Made by a program: the position numbers and the translations under genes | The notes under the pieces: generated by a model | The model's input: the letters and a program-made list of their open reading frames with translations, nothing else | What the model was told of the DNA's origin: nothing | Database searches by the model: none | Shown: one piece after another, positions 8,097 through 16,832 of the stretch | Layout: each line of letters opens with the position of its first letter | Numbering within the stretch: position 1 is the first letter of the stretch | Source of the DNA: Solobacterium sp. | Lineage (GTDB): Bacteria > Bacillota_I > Bacilli_A > Erysipelotrichales > Erysipelotrichaceae | NCBI GenBank assembly: GCA_017469885.1 | Contig: JAFUFO010000019.1 | Location: forward strand, 1-64,000 | DNA: 64,000 bases | Direction: 5' to 3'

Positions 8097-10964
8097 ATGT
8101 TCCGTTCAGCTGCCATACCGTTATGCCGTAAACCATGCATTAAGAAACTGCCTGCAGTTTTCGCGGCGCTTTCCTTTCTGTTTGTTTCCTGCGGCACAGA
8201 GAACCGTGCCCTGCAGACAAATGTCAGTGAAACCGGCAGTGCAAAACCTTCGGTTTCCGCATTAAAGCCGCCCGATAACTACGGAAGCGATCCTGTGGAT
8301 ATCCGGCCCGAAACCGGGATCCATGTGACGGCGGAAAAGAACAGCCTGTATTCAGATACAAGAATTGAAGTAAGCACCGTTGAAGAAAATGAAATGGTTT
8401 ATGCTTCGGCGCTGGATCTCTATGACGAAGGGGAATATGTCCTGCGGGCATGGGATTTTGATGCCGGGCTCAATGATGATGAAGCACTTCCCGGAGAATA
8501 TCATGTGGAGATCGATCTTGCGGAAATTGGAATCCCTGAATCGCTTTATGACTGTATGACAGCCTACCGGCTGAATAACTACAATGAGCTTTCCGAGTAC
8601 AGCTGCACGCTGAAAGGGTCGGTTCTCTCCTATTCCACAGAGAAAAACTCGGTTTCACTCCTTGTGGCGGTGCCGGCTGTCATTGTCGGTGTTCCGACGG
8701 TCATGGCCGTTGCCAATGCGGTGAATGAAAAGATGGAGAAGGAGTCCTATTTCTCCTCCGAGAAAACCTGTCATAAAAAGATTGTCAATGAACACGGCTC
8801 CTATGTCCTTTACTGGCTGATGAAGGATGTGGACAGACATCAGGCGGAGAAAGCTGCCCGGCTCGATGAGATCCGCGCGCAAACAAAAGCGCAGGCGGAA
8901 CGGGACTATGTCCAGGATGAAGCAGACCTGAAGTATACAAAAGGAAGTCTGTACTGGCTGTACAATAAAAATGAATCAGTCGCAGACCGCGTGAAAACGC
9001 TTCTGAACAAAAATGAAGAGTATCAGCGTCTGAACAAAGAGATGGAAATTCCGAAGAATGTGCAGACCATTCTGGATGAGATTGACACCGCATGGAATTA
9101 TCTCGGCTCCCATGAATATGTAAAGATGCCCTCCGGCACCACGGAATATCAGATCCGCACCGGGGACGGAAAGAATTTCGGAACCGCAGTCTCCGGCTTT
9201 TCCGTAAAGAGCTATATCATTCTCAACATGGAGGATCCCGATCTTTTTGAAAGCGACAGCGCTGCAGGACAGACGATGCGGGATAACATGTTATTAACAA
9301 TTACGCATGAGACCTTTCATCTGTGCCAGGAACGCTACCATACCGGATTCTTTACAGACTCCAACCGCTTTGATGAGATGGTTACGCTGGTCCTGGAATC
9401 CGATGCCAAAGAATACTATCAGCTGTATGAATACATCACGACCGATCCCAAACTGACCGATGCGGATTACTGGATCTCCCTGACCCAGCCGATCGACAGC
9501 GAGAAGTTCTTTTCCCAGCTCTTCATGCAGGAAGAGGGTTATGTCCTCTCAAAGTTTGTGCAGTATCTGCGGAAGGAGACAAAAAAAGATCTTCCGGTCA
9601 TCAAACTCCAGAATGCCCGCTCAAAGATCATGTATCCCGGCACGTCCTATCCGATTATCGAAGCGTTCGGTCTTACCGACAAGCAGTTCGATACGTATTT
9701 CCGCAAATGGTGTCTGGAAAACCGGAAGCAGTTTGCGGAATGCTATGAGGACATGCATACCTATGAACAGTACAACCCCTACCCGTATCAGGGAAAGAAA
9801 CTGGGAAGGGATGACCCGGTCCGCATGTCCTTTGAAGATATCACCTACAGCGCAGGTGTTCGTGTATTTACCCAGACCGAAGCCGAGCCCATGGCGCTCC
9901 TGCTGGTGCCGGATTCCCTTCCGAAGGGACAGTCTCCCTCGTGCAATATCCTGCCATGCGGCGACTACAGCGTTACGGATAACGGAGCCTTTGTAAAACC
10001 GCAGCCGGTTGTAAAAAATGAAAGTCATAAACGCAGACTCTTCCTTGAGATCTACGGCAACCCGAAGCTTGGCAGTGTGCCGGACGGCTATTCGGTTTAT
10101 CCGCTGGCGTCAAGAAAGGCGCCTGTCCTGACAAAAGAAAAGGATGCCCTTCTGATCCGGATCAGTGATCCAAGCCCTGCCATGAAAAAGGGGCTTCTGA
10201 CCGGAGTGCTTCTGAATATATCCACTTCCGAAGGCATCGAACTTCAGTATAAGGCAGCCGCTAAGGATGTCGGGAAAGATCTGAAACTTCCGCTTTCCGA
10301 TCTGAATCCAAACGGATCATCGGATTATACCGTGGAGGTATCCTTTGCGGAATATACCACCTCATCAAAGGGAACGATCCTTTCCGCCCCGGAATCACAG
10401 ACTGCCTCTCTCCGCATTGCGGATACATCAAATGCAAAGACCTTCACCGCATATCTTACTGAAGATACCCTGACCAGTATGACCGATCGGGCACTGAAAG
10501 AAGATAACGTTACAGGTGATCCGTTCCCGCAGGCTGTCACCCTCACTTTAAACGGCAGTAAAGCATCCATTACGCTGGACGGGTATACCTGGAGCTGGAG
10601 CGCAAAAGACAGAGACTTCCGCATGACCTCCCGCTCCTCAAGAGAAAGCATTCACCTGGAAGGCACCCTGTATAAAGATGACCTCAGTGATACGCTGTAT
10701 GAAGGAACCATCGATTCCCTTCCCGCGCTTGCCGGATCATGCACGATCACCGTGGAAGAAGACGGAGAATCCAATTCCGGTACGGTTACGATCTCTCTTT
10801 CCTCTATGACAAAACCCGGAACCATCCGGATCCTGTTCACAAGAGACGGAAAGATTTCAGAGGGAGAAATTGTGCTGTACGGAGACTTCCGCAGAAAATC
10901 CGTCAGTAACGGCGAAACCTACGAAAACTCTGTGGACAAGGTCATTTTCCGCTTTCACAGCTGA
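8097..10964 (+). CDS. Large lipoprotein with HExxH metallopeptidase-like motif
   Basis: The product is 955 aa. I chose the ATG at 8097 because GAAAGGA precedes it; an upstream ATG at 8034 would add 21 residues before the signal peptide. A lipoprotein signal ends in FVSC (C32). Residues around 404-408 read HETFH, followed by glutamates at 427 and 434 that could be the third zinc ligand, as in gluzincin peptidases. The C-terminal 350 residues are beta-rich. No known family is recognised as a whole. It is the only plus-strand gene between 5,757 and 17,139 and stands alone. Confidence 0.82.
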   Translation: MFRSAAIPLCRKPCIKKLPAVFAALSFLFVSCGTENRALQTNVSETGSAKPSVSALKPPDNYGSDPVDIRPETGIHVTAEKNSLYSDTRIEVSTVEENEMVYASALDLYDEGEYVLRAWDFDAGLNDDEALPGEYHVEIDLAEIGIPESLYDCMTAYRLNNYNELSEYSCTLKGSVLSYSTEKNSVSLLVAVPAVIVGVPTVMAVANAVNEKMEKESYFSSEKTCHKKIVNEHGSYVLYWLMKDVDRHQAEKAARLDEIRAQTKAQAERDYVQDEADLKYTKGSLYWLYNKNESVADRVKTLLNKNEEYQRLNKEMEIPKNVQTILDEIDTAWNYLGSHEYVKMPSGTTEYQIRTGDGKNFGTAVSGFSVKSYIILNMEDPDLFESDSAAGQTMRDNMLLTITHETFHLCQERYHTGFFTDSNRFDEMVTLVLESDAKEYYQLYEYITTDPKLTDADYWISLTQPIDSEKFFSQLFMQEEGYVLSKFVQYLRKETKKDLPVIKLQNARSKIMYPGTSYPIIEAFGLTDKQFDTYFRKWCLENRKQFAECYEDMHTYEQYNPYPYQGKKLGRDDPVRMSFEDITYSAGVRVFTQTEAEPMALLLVPDSLPKGQSPSCNILPCGDYSVTDNGAFVKPQPVVKNESHKRRLFLEIYGNPKLGSVPDGYSVYPLASRKAPVLTKEKDALLIRISDPSPAMKKGLLTGVLLNISTSEGIELQYKAAAKDVGKDLKLPLSDLNPNGSSDYTVEVSFAEYTTSSKGTILSAPESQTASLRIADTSNAKTFTAYLTEDTLTSMTDRALKEDNVTGDPFPQAVTLTLNGSKASITLDGYTWSWSAKDRDFRMTSRSSRESIHLEGTLYKDDLSDTLYEGTIDSLPALAGSCTITVEEDGESNSGTVTISLSSMTKPGTIRILFTRDGKISEGEIVLYGDFRRKSVSNGETYENSVDKVIFRFHS

Positions 10965-10996
10965 TGGATCTCAGTCAGGAAGATTATTACGGATGA

Positions 10997-11167
10997 TCAG
11001 CCTCGGCTCGGATATATGTTATGTTCTGCATATTTTTCTGAGTTATACATCTCAGTCAGCCTTTTTTCATAGGCTTCCTGTTTCCTGTCTGGATCAGGGT
11101 CGTTCAATGCGGCAAGAATCTTTCTGTAAGTAGTTCCATACTTCTTTACTGCTTTTGCTGTTTCCAT
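10997..11167 (-). CDS. Small hypothetical protein, 56 aa
   Basis: A short frame (start METAKAVKKYGTTYRKIL, end NIYPSRG) has an AAAGG ribosome binding site and the leader motif CAAACTGGAAGTTGTC (11184-11199) at the same offset as the other genes of this region. It is charged and helical, with no signal peptide. It sits between the large lipoprotein and the next minus gene. It may be a small real gene or the 5' remnant of one. Confidence 0.45.
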   Translation of the reverse strand: METAKAVKKYGTTYRKILAALNDPDPDRKQEAYEKRLTEMYNSEKYAEHNIYPSRG

Positions 11168-11207
11168 TTTCCGTACCTTTCGTCAAACTGGAAGTTGTCT
11201 TACTGTA

Positions 11208-12107
11208 CTACCAACTTCCCTGCGGATCCTCCCTATCCACAGGAATTGTCACTTCGCAGGCATAGTCTTTTGGTAAAGCGTCACGCGTCCCTCTTAAACG
11301 CCAGTATTCTTTCCAGTATTCCCACCACTTTTTTGACAACGGCTCTATTTCTTCTTCCGAATACTTTCCTTTTTTCCCTGCGATCTCTATTTTATTGCCG
11401 CCAACGATAAAGCCAACTTCATCACATCGTGCACAGAGAATGTGTTTTGCATTTACCAGAGTTTCTGCACCTTTGAAGTCTTTGACGGGGATCCGGTTCT
11501 TGTATTCATTCAGTAACGACTCAGCTTCTTTATTGTCATCGAATGCCATGTCATATGTATCGACAGGATAAAGGATTGAATCGTCATCATGGAAACGTTC
11601 ATGCCAGTTTTTATCATCCAAATCATCCAGAAAGACCGCAAAGACATTACCAAAGAAACGCACAGCCAAAACATCAGTAGTATGAGTTTCTTTGTCTGCT
11701 TTTGTTTCGTCATACAGCTGCACATCACAGAACTCCAGCTGAAGCATATCGTCACCCGCATGCCAGCACCACCACGAACCTACATCAGATATGGCGTCCG
11801 CCAGTATGTTGAGCGCATCTCTGTTTGTGACAGCTTCATGGGAATCGGGTTTTGAATCGTTATAAAACATTTCTGATAAAGGAAGTTTGTTTGTATATCC
11901 TGATTCAATATCATGAAAAGTAACGGTATCTCTATCCTCTATAAAAACAGCTTCGTCATACTGCATTTTTTCTGCGTATCCAATATCGTCATGTTCCTCT
12001 GCAGACACGATATCTGCTTCCTCATGATCATGTGCACGATAGTTATCGCGCAGTTTTATTGCCAGATCAGCATATTCAGGCTTGTAAAAAATCAACGTCT
12101 TCTTCAT
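11208..12107 (-). CDS. Hypothetical acidic protein, 299 aa
   Basis: This is a soluble, strongly acidic and aromatic-rich protein with no signal peptide. It has a WWCWHAGDD stretch, a CARCDEVGF CxxC pair and a tryptophan-rich KKWWEYWKEYWRLRG segment near the end. I do not recognise the family. The ATG at 12107 (MKKTLIFYKPEY) is preferred because GGGAGA precedes it and the leader motif (12117-12130) lies 10 bp upstream; a longer frame to 12272 is possible. Confidence 0.7.
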   Translation of the reverse strand: MKKTLIFYKPEYADLAIKLRDNYRAHDHEEADIVSAEEHDDIGYAEKMQYDEAVFIEDRDTVTFHDIESGYTNKLPLSEMFYNDSKPDSHEAVTNRDALNILADAISDVGSWWCWHAGDDMLQLEFCDVQLYDETKADKETHTTDVLAVRFFGNVFAVFLDDLDDKNWHERFHDDDSILYPVDTYDMAFDDNKEAESLLNEYKNRIPVKDFKGAETLVNAKHILCARCDEVGFIVGGNKIEIAGKKGKYSEEEIEPLSKKWWEYWKEYWRLRGTRDALPKDYACEVTIPVDREDPQGSW

Positions 12108-12348
12108 AGTTTCTCCCAAACCGAAAGTTGCTGCTAAATGAGTTTCACGACCCCTTTTAAGTATGTAAACAGGGGCACGAAATGAATCTAGCTGCAGTCC
12201 TCTGCGCATCAAATCCCGATCTGTCAGTTCAGTGATTTTCATCACATCACACAATTTCATTGTATGGCACAAACGGCTGCTTCCGGTTCATAACATGCAT
12301 CATCTCACATGCTTGCATGTTTTCCGCAGGACGATGTGTTTCCCGTGT

Positions 12349-12732
12349 TTACACGGTGATCTCAATCTGATTTCCTTCGATTGCGACAATACAGCTTTCG
12401 TAATAGCCGTCACCGGTTGTCCTTGGTCCGCTGACAACGGTATATCCGTCATTCTTCAGACGTTCGGTCAGCGCATCCACCGCTTCCTTACTGCCGATGG
12501 AAAATGCGATATGCGCATAGCCGGTACGATTCAATGGTTTTTCGAGATCGTCCATGACTGGTTTGTTCATAACTTCCAGCCGTGCCCCGTCCGCAAAGGA
12601 AATGAAGTAGGACCGGAATCCGGTCTTCGGATTGTGATAACCGTCATTGGAGCTTCCATCAAGATACTTCACAAAGAAGTCCCGTGCGGCGCTGAGGTCG
12701 TTTACATACATGGCGATGTGTTCGATCTTCAT
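12349..12732 (-). CDS. VOC (glyoxalase/bleomycin resistance) family protein
   Basis: The 127-aa product has the paired beta-alpha-beta-beta-beta modules of the vicinal oxygen chelate fold. Candidate metal ligands are H5 (MKIEHIAMYV), E53 (RLEVM), H74 (GYAHIAFS) and E124 (NQIEITV), all present, so it may be an active metal-dependent lyase or dioxygenase rather than a pure binding protein. It is separated from the DUF3267 gene by 12 bp, with GAGGAA as ribosome binding site. Confidence 0.88.
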   Translation of the reverse strand: MKIEHIAMYVNDLSAARDFFVKYLDGSSNDGYHNPKTGFRSYFISFADGARLEVMNKPVMDDLEKPLNRTGYAHIAFSIGSKEAVDALTERLKNDGYTVVSGPRTTGDGYYESCIVAIEGNQIEITV

Positions 12733-12744
12733 AATTCCGTTTCC

Positions 12745-13374
12745 TCAGTTTCTCTCAAAGATCACAAGACCGGCTTCGGTCGGATGATCCATATATACAA
12801 TGTCAGTTGCGCTGCTTTTGAATGCGAGCACCTTCTGAATGATCATGACATCTCCTATTGCGGATGCACTCTGCAGGATGCCCATTAACAGAAAACTCAT
12901 ATTGCCCGCAAGAATTCCGATTATCATCGGCAGGATGCCCAGAATGATCAACGGCATTGCGGTGCCGAGAATATACGGACCTTTTTTCAAAGGAGCTCTG
13001 CATGTGCAGTACGGGGTCAGTGAATTGATCATGAAGCCAAAGGAGATATCTTTGAAATGATTCGGTGTAAAGCGGCTCCAGGTAAATCCATGGATCAGCT
13101 CATGCACGACGATCAGGACAAAAAAGACGATAAAGAATGTCAGTCCGTTGAATCCGGACATGTCCAGCCGGTGATGAACCAGATAATATAACCCCATTCC
13201 GATCACCGACAACAGGATCGTGACCAGAAATGCAATGATATTTGCCTTTACCAGTCCGATTGTCAGATCATGCCGGACATAGCCCTGTGCCTTCAGCTGT
13301 TCTGCATTCGCTTCAAACGCCGCAAGCCGTTTCTGTTCGGCCTTTGACAGATGTCTCTGCTTCTTTTCTTTCAT
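12745..13374 (-). CDS. DUF3267 membrane protein with HELIH motif
   Basis: The 209-aa product has four or five membrane segments and a HELIHG motif at residues 91-96, the zinc-peptidase-like signature of DUF3267. The C-terminal YMDHPTEAGLVIFE stretch is also typical of the family. Whether members are proteases is not established as far as I know. It is 11 bp downstream of the deoxyribosyltransferase gene and probably shares its transcript. Confidence 0.85.
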   Translation of the reverse strand: MKEKKQRHLSKAEQKRLAAFEANAEQLKAQGYVRHDLTIGLVKANIIAFLVTILLSVIGMGLYYLVHHRLDMSGFNGLTFFIVFFVLIVVHELIHGFTWSRFTPNHFKDISFGFMINSLTPYCTCRAPLKKGPYILGTAMPLIILGILPMIIGILAGNMSFLLMGILQSASAIGDVMIIQKVLAFKSSATDIVYMDHPTEAGLVIFERN

Positions 13375-13385
13375 AGATCCGCAGC

Positions 13386-13820
13386 TCAGAACATCTTTCC
13401 CTGATAACCGTATGCCGGCAGGGTCTCAAAGTCATAGGTTTCGAGGTCTTCGAGATAAATGTTTGTGGTGCTTCCGCTGATGAGCATCACATTGGCATTG
13501 CTTTCTCTGTCCGCATGGACCAGGATGACCGGTTTTCCGATGGCCGCCGCATAGCCGCACTCCCATGCAGTACCGGAATCCGAATACCCGCCGTAATACA
13601 GGGCAACTACCGCATCCGCGTTATGGATTTCAACTTTATCCATCTCAAAGATCTGATCGGACCACTCCATCGTGCCCGGTTCCGCGTCTACTTTATGGCG
13701 CATCGGGCTGAAGAAGGTAAATCCGCGGTTTTCGAGGACCTTCTCCGCATATTCTGTGTTTCTGATTTCCGTTTCATTGAAGAACGGGCCGGCAAGATAG
13801 ATTTTCTGAATTCGTTTCAT
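13386..13820 (-). CDS. Nucleoside 2-deoxyribosyltransferase family protein
   Basis: The 144-aa product has the family signatures: IYLAGPFFNETE at the N-terminus, the ALYYGGYSDSGTAWECGYAAA catalytic and ligand-binding segment, and a C-terminal aromatic tail. Canonical members exchange bases between deoxynucleosides in nucleoside salvage; relatives are nucleotide hydrolases. The predicted catalytic glutamate is in TAWECGYA. AAAGGAG precedes the ATG. A 5' link to the CatA-like gene (44 bp apart) is possible. Confidence 0.87.
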   Translation of the reverse strand: MKRIQKIYLAGPFFNETEIRNTEYAEKVLENRGFTFFSPMRHKVDAEPGTMEWSDQIFEMDKVEIHNADAVVALYYGGYSDSGTAWECGYAAAIGKPVILVHADRESNANVMLISGSTTNIYLEDLETYDFETLPAYGYQGKMF

Positions 13821-13864
13821 CGTCGGTCTCTCCTTTATATATATTATCTATTTTATTATCCCGT

Positions 13865-14497
13865 TTATTTCAGGTACTTCATTCCCTGCTTTACCATTTC
13901 AAAAAAGCGGGCAATATGAATTCCATCCATCAGGGAATGATGGGCAAGCACCGTTAAGGGCATCATCATCTTCCCTCCATGATTTTTCTCATATCTTCCC
14001 CAGGTGATGCGTGGGTTGGATTCATCCCCTCCGGCAACCGGCTGTAACAATGCGGTGTAATGAAGCCAGGGCACCGCAGAGATGAAATACATGGATTCTT
14101 CATCTTCTTCTGCCAGTAGATCCATCCGTCTGCGGCATTCCTCCTGCGCTGCCGCTGCCTTTTCAAAATATTCATCCAGCGGCATGTGATGTTCGAGCTT
14201 GCAGTAACGGTAGGTATCATCTTCCATCGGTTCCACATGAGAAGTCGGGCATTCGGAATACTCCACGATCTTCCCGTCATGGATCCGCCGGCGGAATTCC
14301 GGAATTTCATCTGCCGCAAGCGCTGCGATATGCATGAACGTCAGATAAAAGGAGCGGTTATGCGCATGACACCAGTCCAGCACCTCTGTAACATCCACAT
14401 CCGCGGTGATTCCCACATAGGGATAGGCCTGGGTGCGGAAATGCTCGAAGTGTGCTTTCCGGGGATAGGTTTCCATATCAATCTGTTTGTATGACAT
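13865..14497 (-). CDS. CatA-type chloramphenicol acetyltransferase-like protein
   Basis: The 210-aa product is a full-length CatA-fold protein. It starts with the typical IDMETYPRKAHFEHF, and near the C-terminus has AHHSLMDGIH (H186-H187, D191, G192), the HHxxxDG catalytic motif in which the second histidine is the general base. It is about the normal family length. A GGAGAA ribosome binding site precedes the ATG. It is the second CatA-like gene in the window; the substrate is unknown. Confidence 0.9.
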   Translation of the reverse strand: MSYKQIDMETYPRKAHFEHFRTQAYPYVGITADVDVTEVLDWCHAHNRSFYLTFMHIAALAADEIPEFRRRIHDGKIVEYSECPTSHVEPMEDDTYRYCKLEHHMPLDEYFEKAAAAQEECRRRMDLLAEEDEESMYFISAVPWLHYTALLQPVAGGDESNPRITWGRYEKNHGGKMMMPLTVLAHHSLMDGIHIARFFEMVKQGMKYLK

Positions 14498-14541
14498 CCG
14501 TTGTTCTCCTTTTTTTCCGATTGGCTGTTCTAACTAAAGAA

Positions 14542-14621
14542 AAAGGCACACGCAGACAGAGGTTTGTATGGCTGCTTCCTTCCGGACCTGACCAGGTTGT
14601 ATACATGGCTGCTGTGCCAAA
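14542..14621 (-). ncRNA. ffs: Small (4.5S-like) signal recognition particle RNA
   Basis: The minus strand contains CAGGTCAGGTCCGGAAGGAA followed by GCAGCC, the universally conserved helix 8 loop that binds Ffh and FtsY. The ends pair (5' GGCACA with 3' TGTGCC) and a T-run follows (14541 downward). It is about 80 nt, so it lacks the Alu domain found in Bacillus. An extended -10 (TGTTATAAT, 14625-14630 region) sits just upstream. Confidence 0.93.
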
Positions 14622-14624
14622 GTC

Positions 14625-14633
14625 ATTATAACA
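14625..14633 (-). promoter_or_regulatory. SRP RNA promoter (extended -10)
   Basis: TGTTATAAT reads on the minus strand a few bases before the predicted 5' end of the SRP RNA. No good -35 is visible. Confidence 0.6.
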
Positions 14634-14658
14634 GATGGTTTTAAAATTGCGACTCTTT

Positions 14659-15429
14659 TTATCTGCGATGAAGCACGAAGGCATCAAATACCGCATAGAC
14701 TTCCCGCAATGCATAGGAAGGCAGTGCATACCACGGTGTATATGCGCGGATCGGCGCTGGATTCAAACCGTTTCGTTTTGCATATAAGCAGGCACGTGCC
14801 AGATGGAAGTCACTGGTTACGACTGCCACATTCTGATTCAGCTGGTTCTCTTTGATCACAATGGTGCTGAACCGGAGATTTTCTGCGGTTGTCCGGGACT
14901 GATCTTCAATATAGATCCGGGATTCTTCAATTCCCTGTTCGATCAGACATTGTTTCATCGACTCCGCTTCACTGATCGGAGCCCCGCCGAGCTGCCCGCC
15001 GCTCACAATAACCGGCACATCCGGATGGGATTCCAGATATTTCAATCCGGCATTTACCCGTTCCTGCATGATGGCAGACGGACTTCCGTCGGAATTGACC
15101 CCGCATCCAAGGATAATGACCGTCGCATCCTCTGCCGGCTGTGTTTTCGGAATTGCGAATATCATGAACCCGAATGTCACCAGCAGGATACCTCCGATCA
15201 CCAGTCCGATCGGTTTTGCGATGGAAAACAGGAGCTGACCGGTACGGGACAGCGTTTCACGGTGAATTCCGGCAATCCCCAGCATTCCCAGCAGGATTCC
15301 CAGGAATACACCGGTATATGATCCGATATTCTCATAGCGCATGCCGAGCTCACTGAAAAAAACCAGTGTCTGGATAAATCCGGCACCCGCAAGGATCTGA
15401 TAACCTGTTTTGTTTTCTGATTTCTTCAT
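14659..15429 (-). CDS. YdcF/SanA-like (DUF218) membrane protein
   Basis: The product is about 256 aa with four N-terminal membrane segments and an extracytoplasmic DUF218 domain (ILGCGVNSDGSPSAIMQERV, VIVSGGQLGGAPISEAESM, and the SDFHLARACLYAKR end motif). Family members ElyC and SanA act in envelope biogenesis or vancomycin barrier function. The start is ambiguous: a frame from 15450 would put its ATG inside a parS site, so I prefer the ATG at 15429. A second DUF218 gene lies at 38278. Confidence 0.82.
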   Translation of the reverse strand: MKKSENKTGYQILAGAGFIQTLVFFSELGMRYENIGSYTGVFLGILLGMLGIAGIHRETLSRTGQLLFSIAKPIGLVIGGILLVTFGFMIFAIPKTQPAEDATVIILGCGVNSDGSPSAIMQERVNAGLKYLESHPDVPVIVSGGQLGGAPISEAESMKQCLIEQGIEESRIYIEDQSRTTAENLRFSTIVIKENQLNQNVAVVTSDFHLARACLYAKRNGLNPAPIRAYTPWYALPSYALREVYAVFDAFVLHRR

Positions 15430-15433
15430 AATT

Positions 15434-15449
15434 TGTTTCACGTGAAACA
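15434..15449. other. parS site (ParB/Noc-family binding site) 1
   Basis: TGTTTCACGTGAAACA is a perfect 16-bp palindrome identical to the consensus parS of Bacillota. It overlaps the 5' end of the YdcF-like frame and lies about 19 kb from the origin. Confidence 0.9.
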
Positions 15450-15479
15450 TTCAGAATGGTTCACACCGATATTGTAACG

Positions 15480-15507
15480 TAAAAATGGACCGGTTTCCCG
15501 GTCCATT
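15480..15507 (-). terminator. serS terminator
   Basis: On the minus strand AATGGACCGG-GAAA-CCGGTCCATT is followed by TTTT, just beyond the serS stop. Confidence 0.9.
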
Positions 15508-15510
15508 GTA

Positions 15511-16815
15511 TTAGAGAGCGTTCTTTTTCTGTTCTGCAGGTACCAGTTTTTCCTGGCCGCCCATGTACGGACGCAGCGGTTCCGGAATCTTAACGGATCC
15601 GTCTGCCTGAAGATTGTTCTCAAAGAAGGCAATTAACATACGAGGCGGCGCGACAACCGTGTTGTTCAGGGTGTGTGCGAAGTAGTTGCCCTTTTCGCCC
15701 TTGATGCGGATGCCGAGACGGCGTGCCTGTGCATCACCGAGGTTCGAGCAGCTGCCGACTTCGAAGTACTTCTTCTGACGCGGGCTCCATGCCTCAACGT
15801 CACAGCTCTTTACCTTGAGGTCTGCCAGGTCACCCGAGCAGCATTCCAGTGTCCGTACCGGAATATCCAGGGAACGGAAGAAGTCAACGCTGTTCTTCCA
15901 GAGCTGATCGTACCAGTACGGGGAATCCTCCGGCTCACAGACAACGACCATTTCCTGCTTTTCGAACTGGTGAACACGGTAGAGACCGCGCTCTTCGATG
16001 CCGTGGGCACCGACTTCCTTACGGAAGCACGGGCTGTAGGAAGTCAGTGTGTACGGAAGGTTTTCCTTCTTTACTGTTCTACCCATGAAACGTCCGATCA
16101 TGGAATGTTCGGAAGTACCGATCAGATAGAGGTCTTCCCCTTCGATCTTGTACATCATGTTCTGCATCTCTGCGAAAGACATGACACCGTTGACGACACT
16201 GCCGTGAATCATGAACGGCGGAATGAAGTACGTAAAGCCGCGGTTAATCATGAAGTCTCTCGCATATGCAAGGATTGAGGAATGCAGACGCGCAACATCG
16301 CCCATCAGGTAGTAGAAGCCGTTACCGGACGTATTGCGTGCACTGTCGAGGTCCAGTCCATCCAGCGCATCGAGAATATCGGTATGATACGGGATCTCAA
16401 AGTCCGGAACGACCGGTTCGCCGAATTTTTCGATTTCAACGTTCTCGCTGTCATCTTTTCCGATCGGGACAGACGGATCAATGATGTTCGGAATTAACAT
16501 CATCCGCTGTTTGATTTCACCTTCCAGCTCGGTTTCCCGTACTTCGAGGTTCTGAAGCTCTACTTCGAGGTCCTTGACCTTCTGTTTTGCGGCTTCTGCC
16601 TCGTCTTTCTTTCCCTGACCGTACAGTTTTCCGATTTCCTTGGAAATGCGGTTGCGGTCTCCGCGGAGTGCGTCTGCGCGGGTCTTTGCGTCACGGAACT
16701 CCTTATCGAGTGTCGCGACTTCATCGACCAGCACCAGTTTCTCGTCCTGGAACTTCTTTTTGATGTTCTCTTTGACGAGATCCGGATTTTCTCGAATCAG
16801 TTTAATGTCAATCAT
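15511..16815 (-). CDS. serS: Seryl-tRNA synthetase
   Basis: The 434-aa product has the N-terminal antiparallel coiled-coil arm that grips the tRNA long arm (about residues 30-105), then a class II catalytic core. Class II motifs are visible: SFAEMQNMMYKIEG, LTSYSPCFRKEVGAHGIEERGLYRVHQFEK (motif 2) and the C-terminal NGTALAxxR-equivalent region, here NNTVVAPPRMLIAFFENN. It charges tRNA-Ser and tRNA-Sec-like acceptors. Expression is controlled by the upstream T-box, and GGAGGAAG precedes the ATG. Confidence 0.97.
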   Translation of the reverse strand: MIDIKLIRENPDLVKENIKKKFQDEKLVLVDEVATLDKEFRDAKTRADALRGDRNRISKEIGKLYGQGKKDEAEAAKQKVKDLEVELQNLEVRETELEGEIKQRMMLIPNIIDPSVPIGKDDSENVEIEKFGEPVVPDFEIPYHTDILDALDGLDLDSARNTSGNGFYYLMGDVARLHSSILAYARDFMINRGFTYFIPPFMIHGSVVNGVMSFAEMQNMMYKIEGEDLYLIGTSEHSMIGRFMGRTVKKENLPYTLTSYSPCFRKEVGAHGIEERGLYRVHQFEKQEMVVVCEPEDSPYWYDQLWKNSVDFFRSLDIPVRTLECCSGDLADLKVKSCDVEAWSPRQKKYFEVGSCSNLGDAQARRLGIRIKGEKGNYFAHTLNNTVVAPPRMLIAFFENNLQADGSVKIPEPLRPYMGGQEKLVPAEQKKNAL

Positions 16816-16832
16816 GTTCTTCCTCCAACATA

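Noticed and set aside
911-12130. Classical class 1-type integron cassettes
   Set aside because: The shared motif does not carry the GTTRRRY core, no full attC with paired inverted arms was seen and no integrase is in the window; kept only as an open hypothesis.
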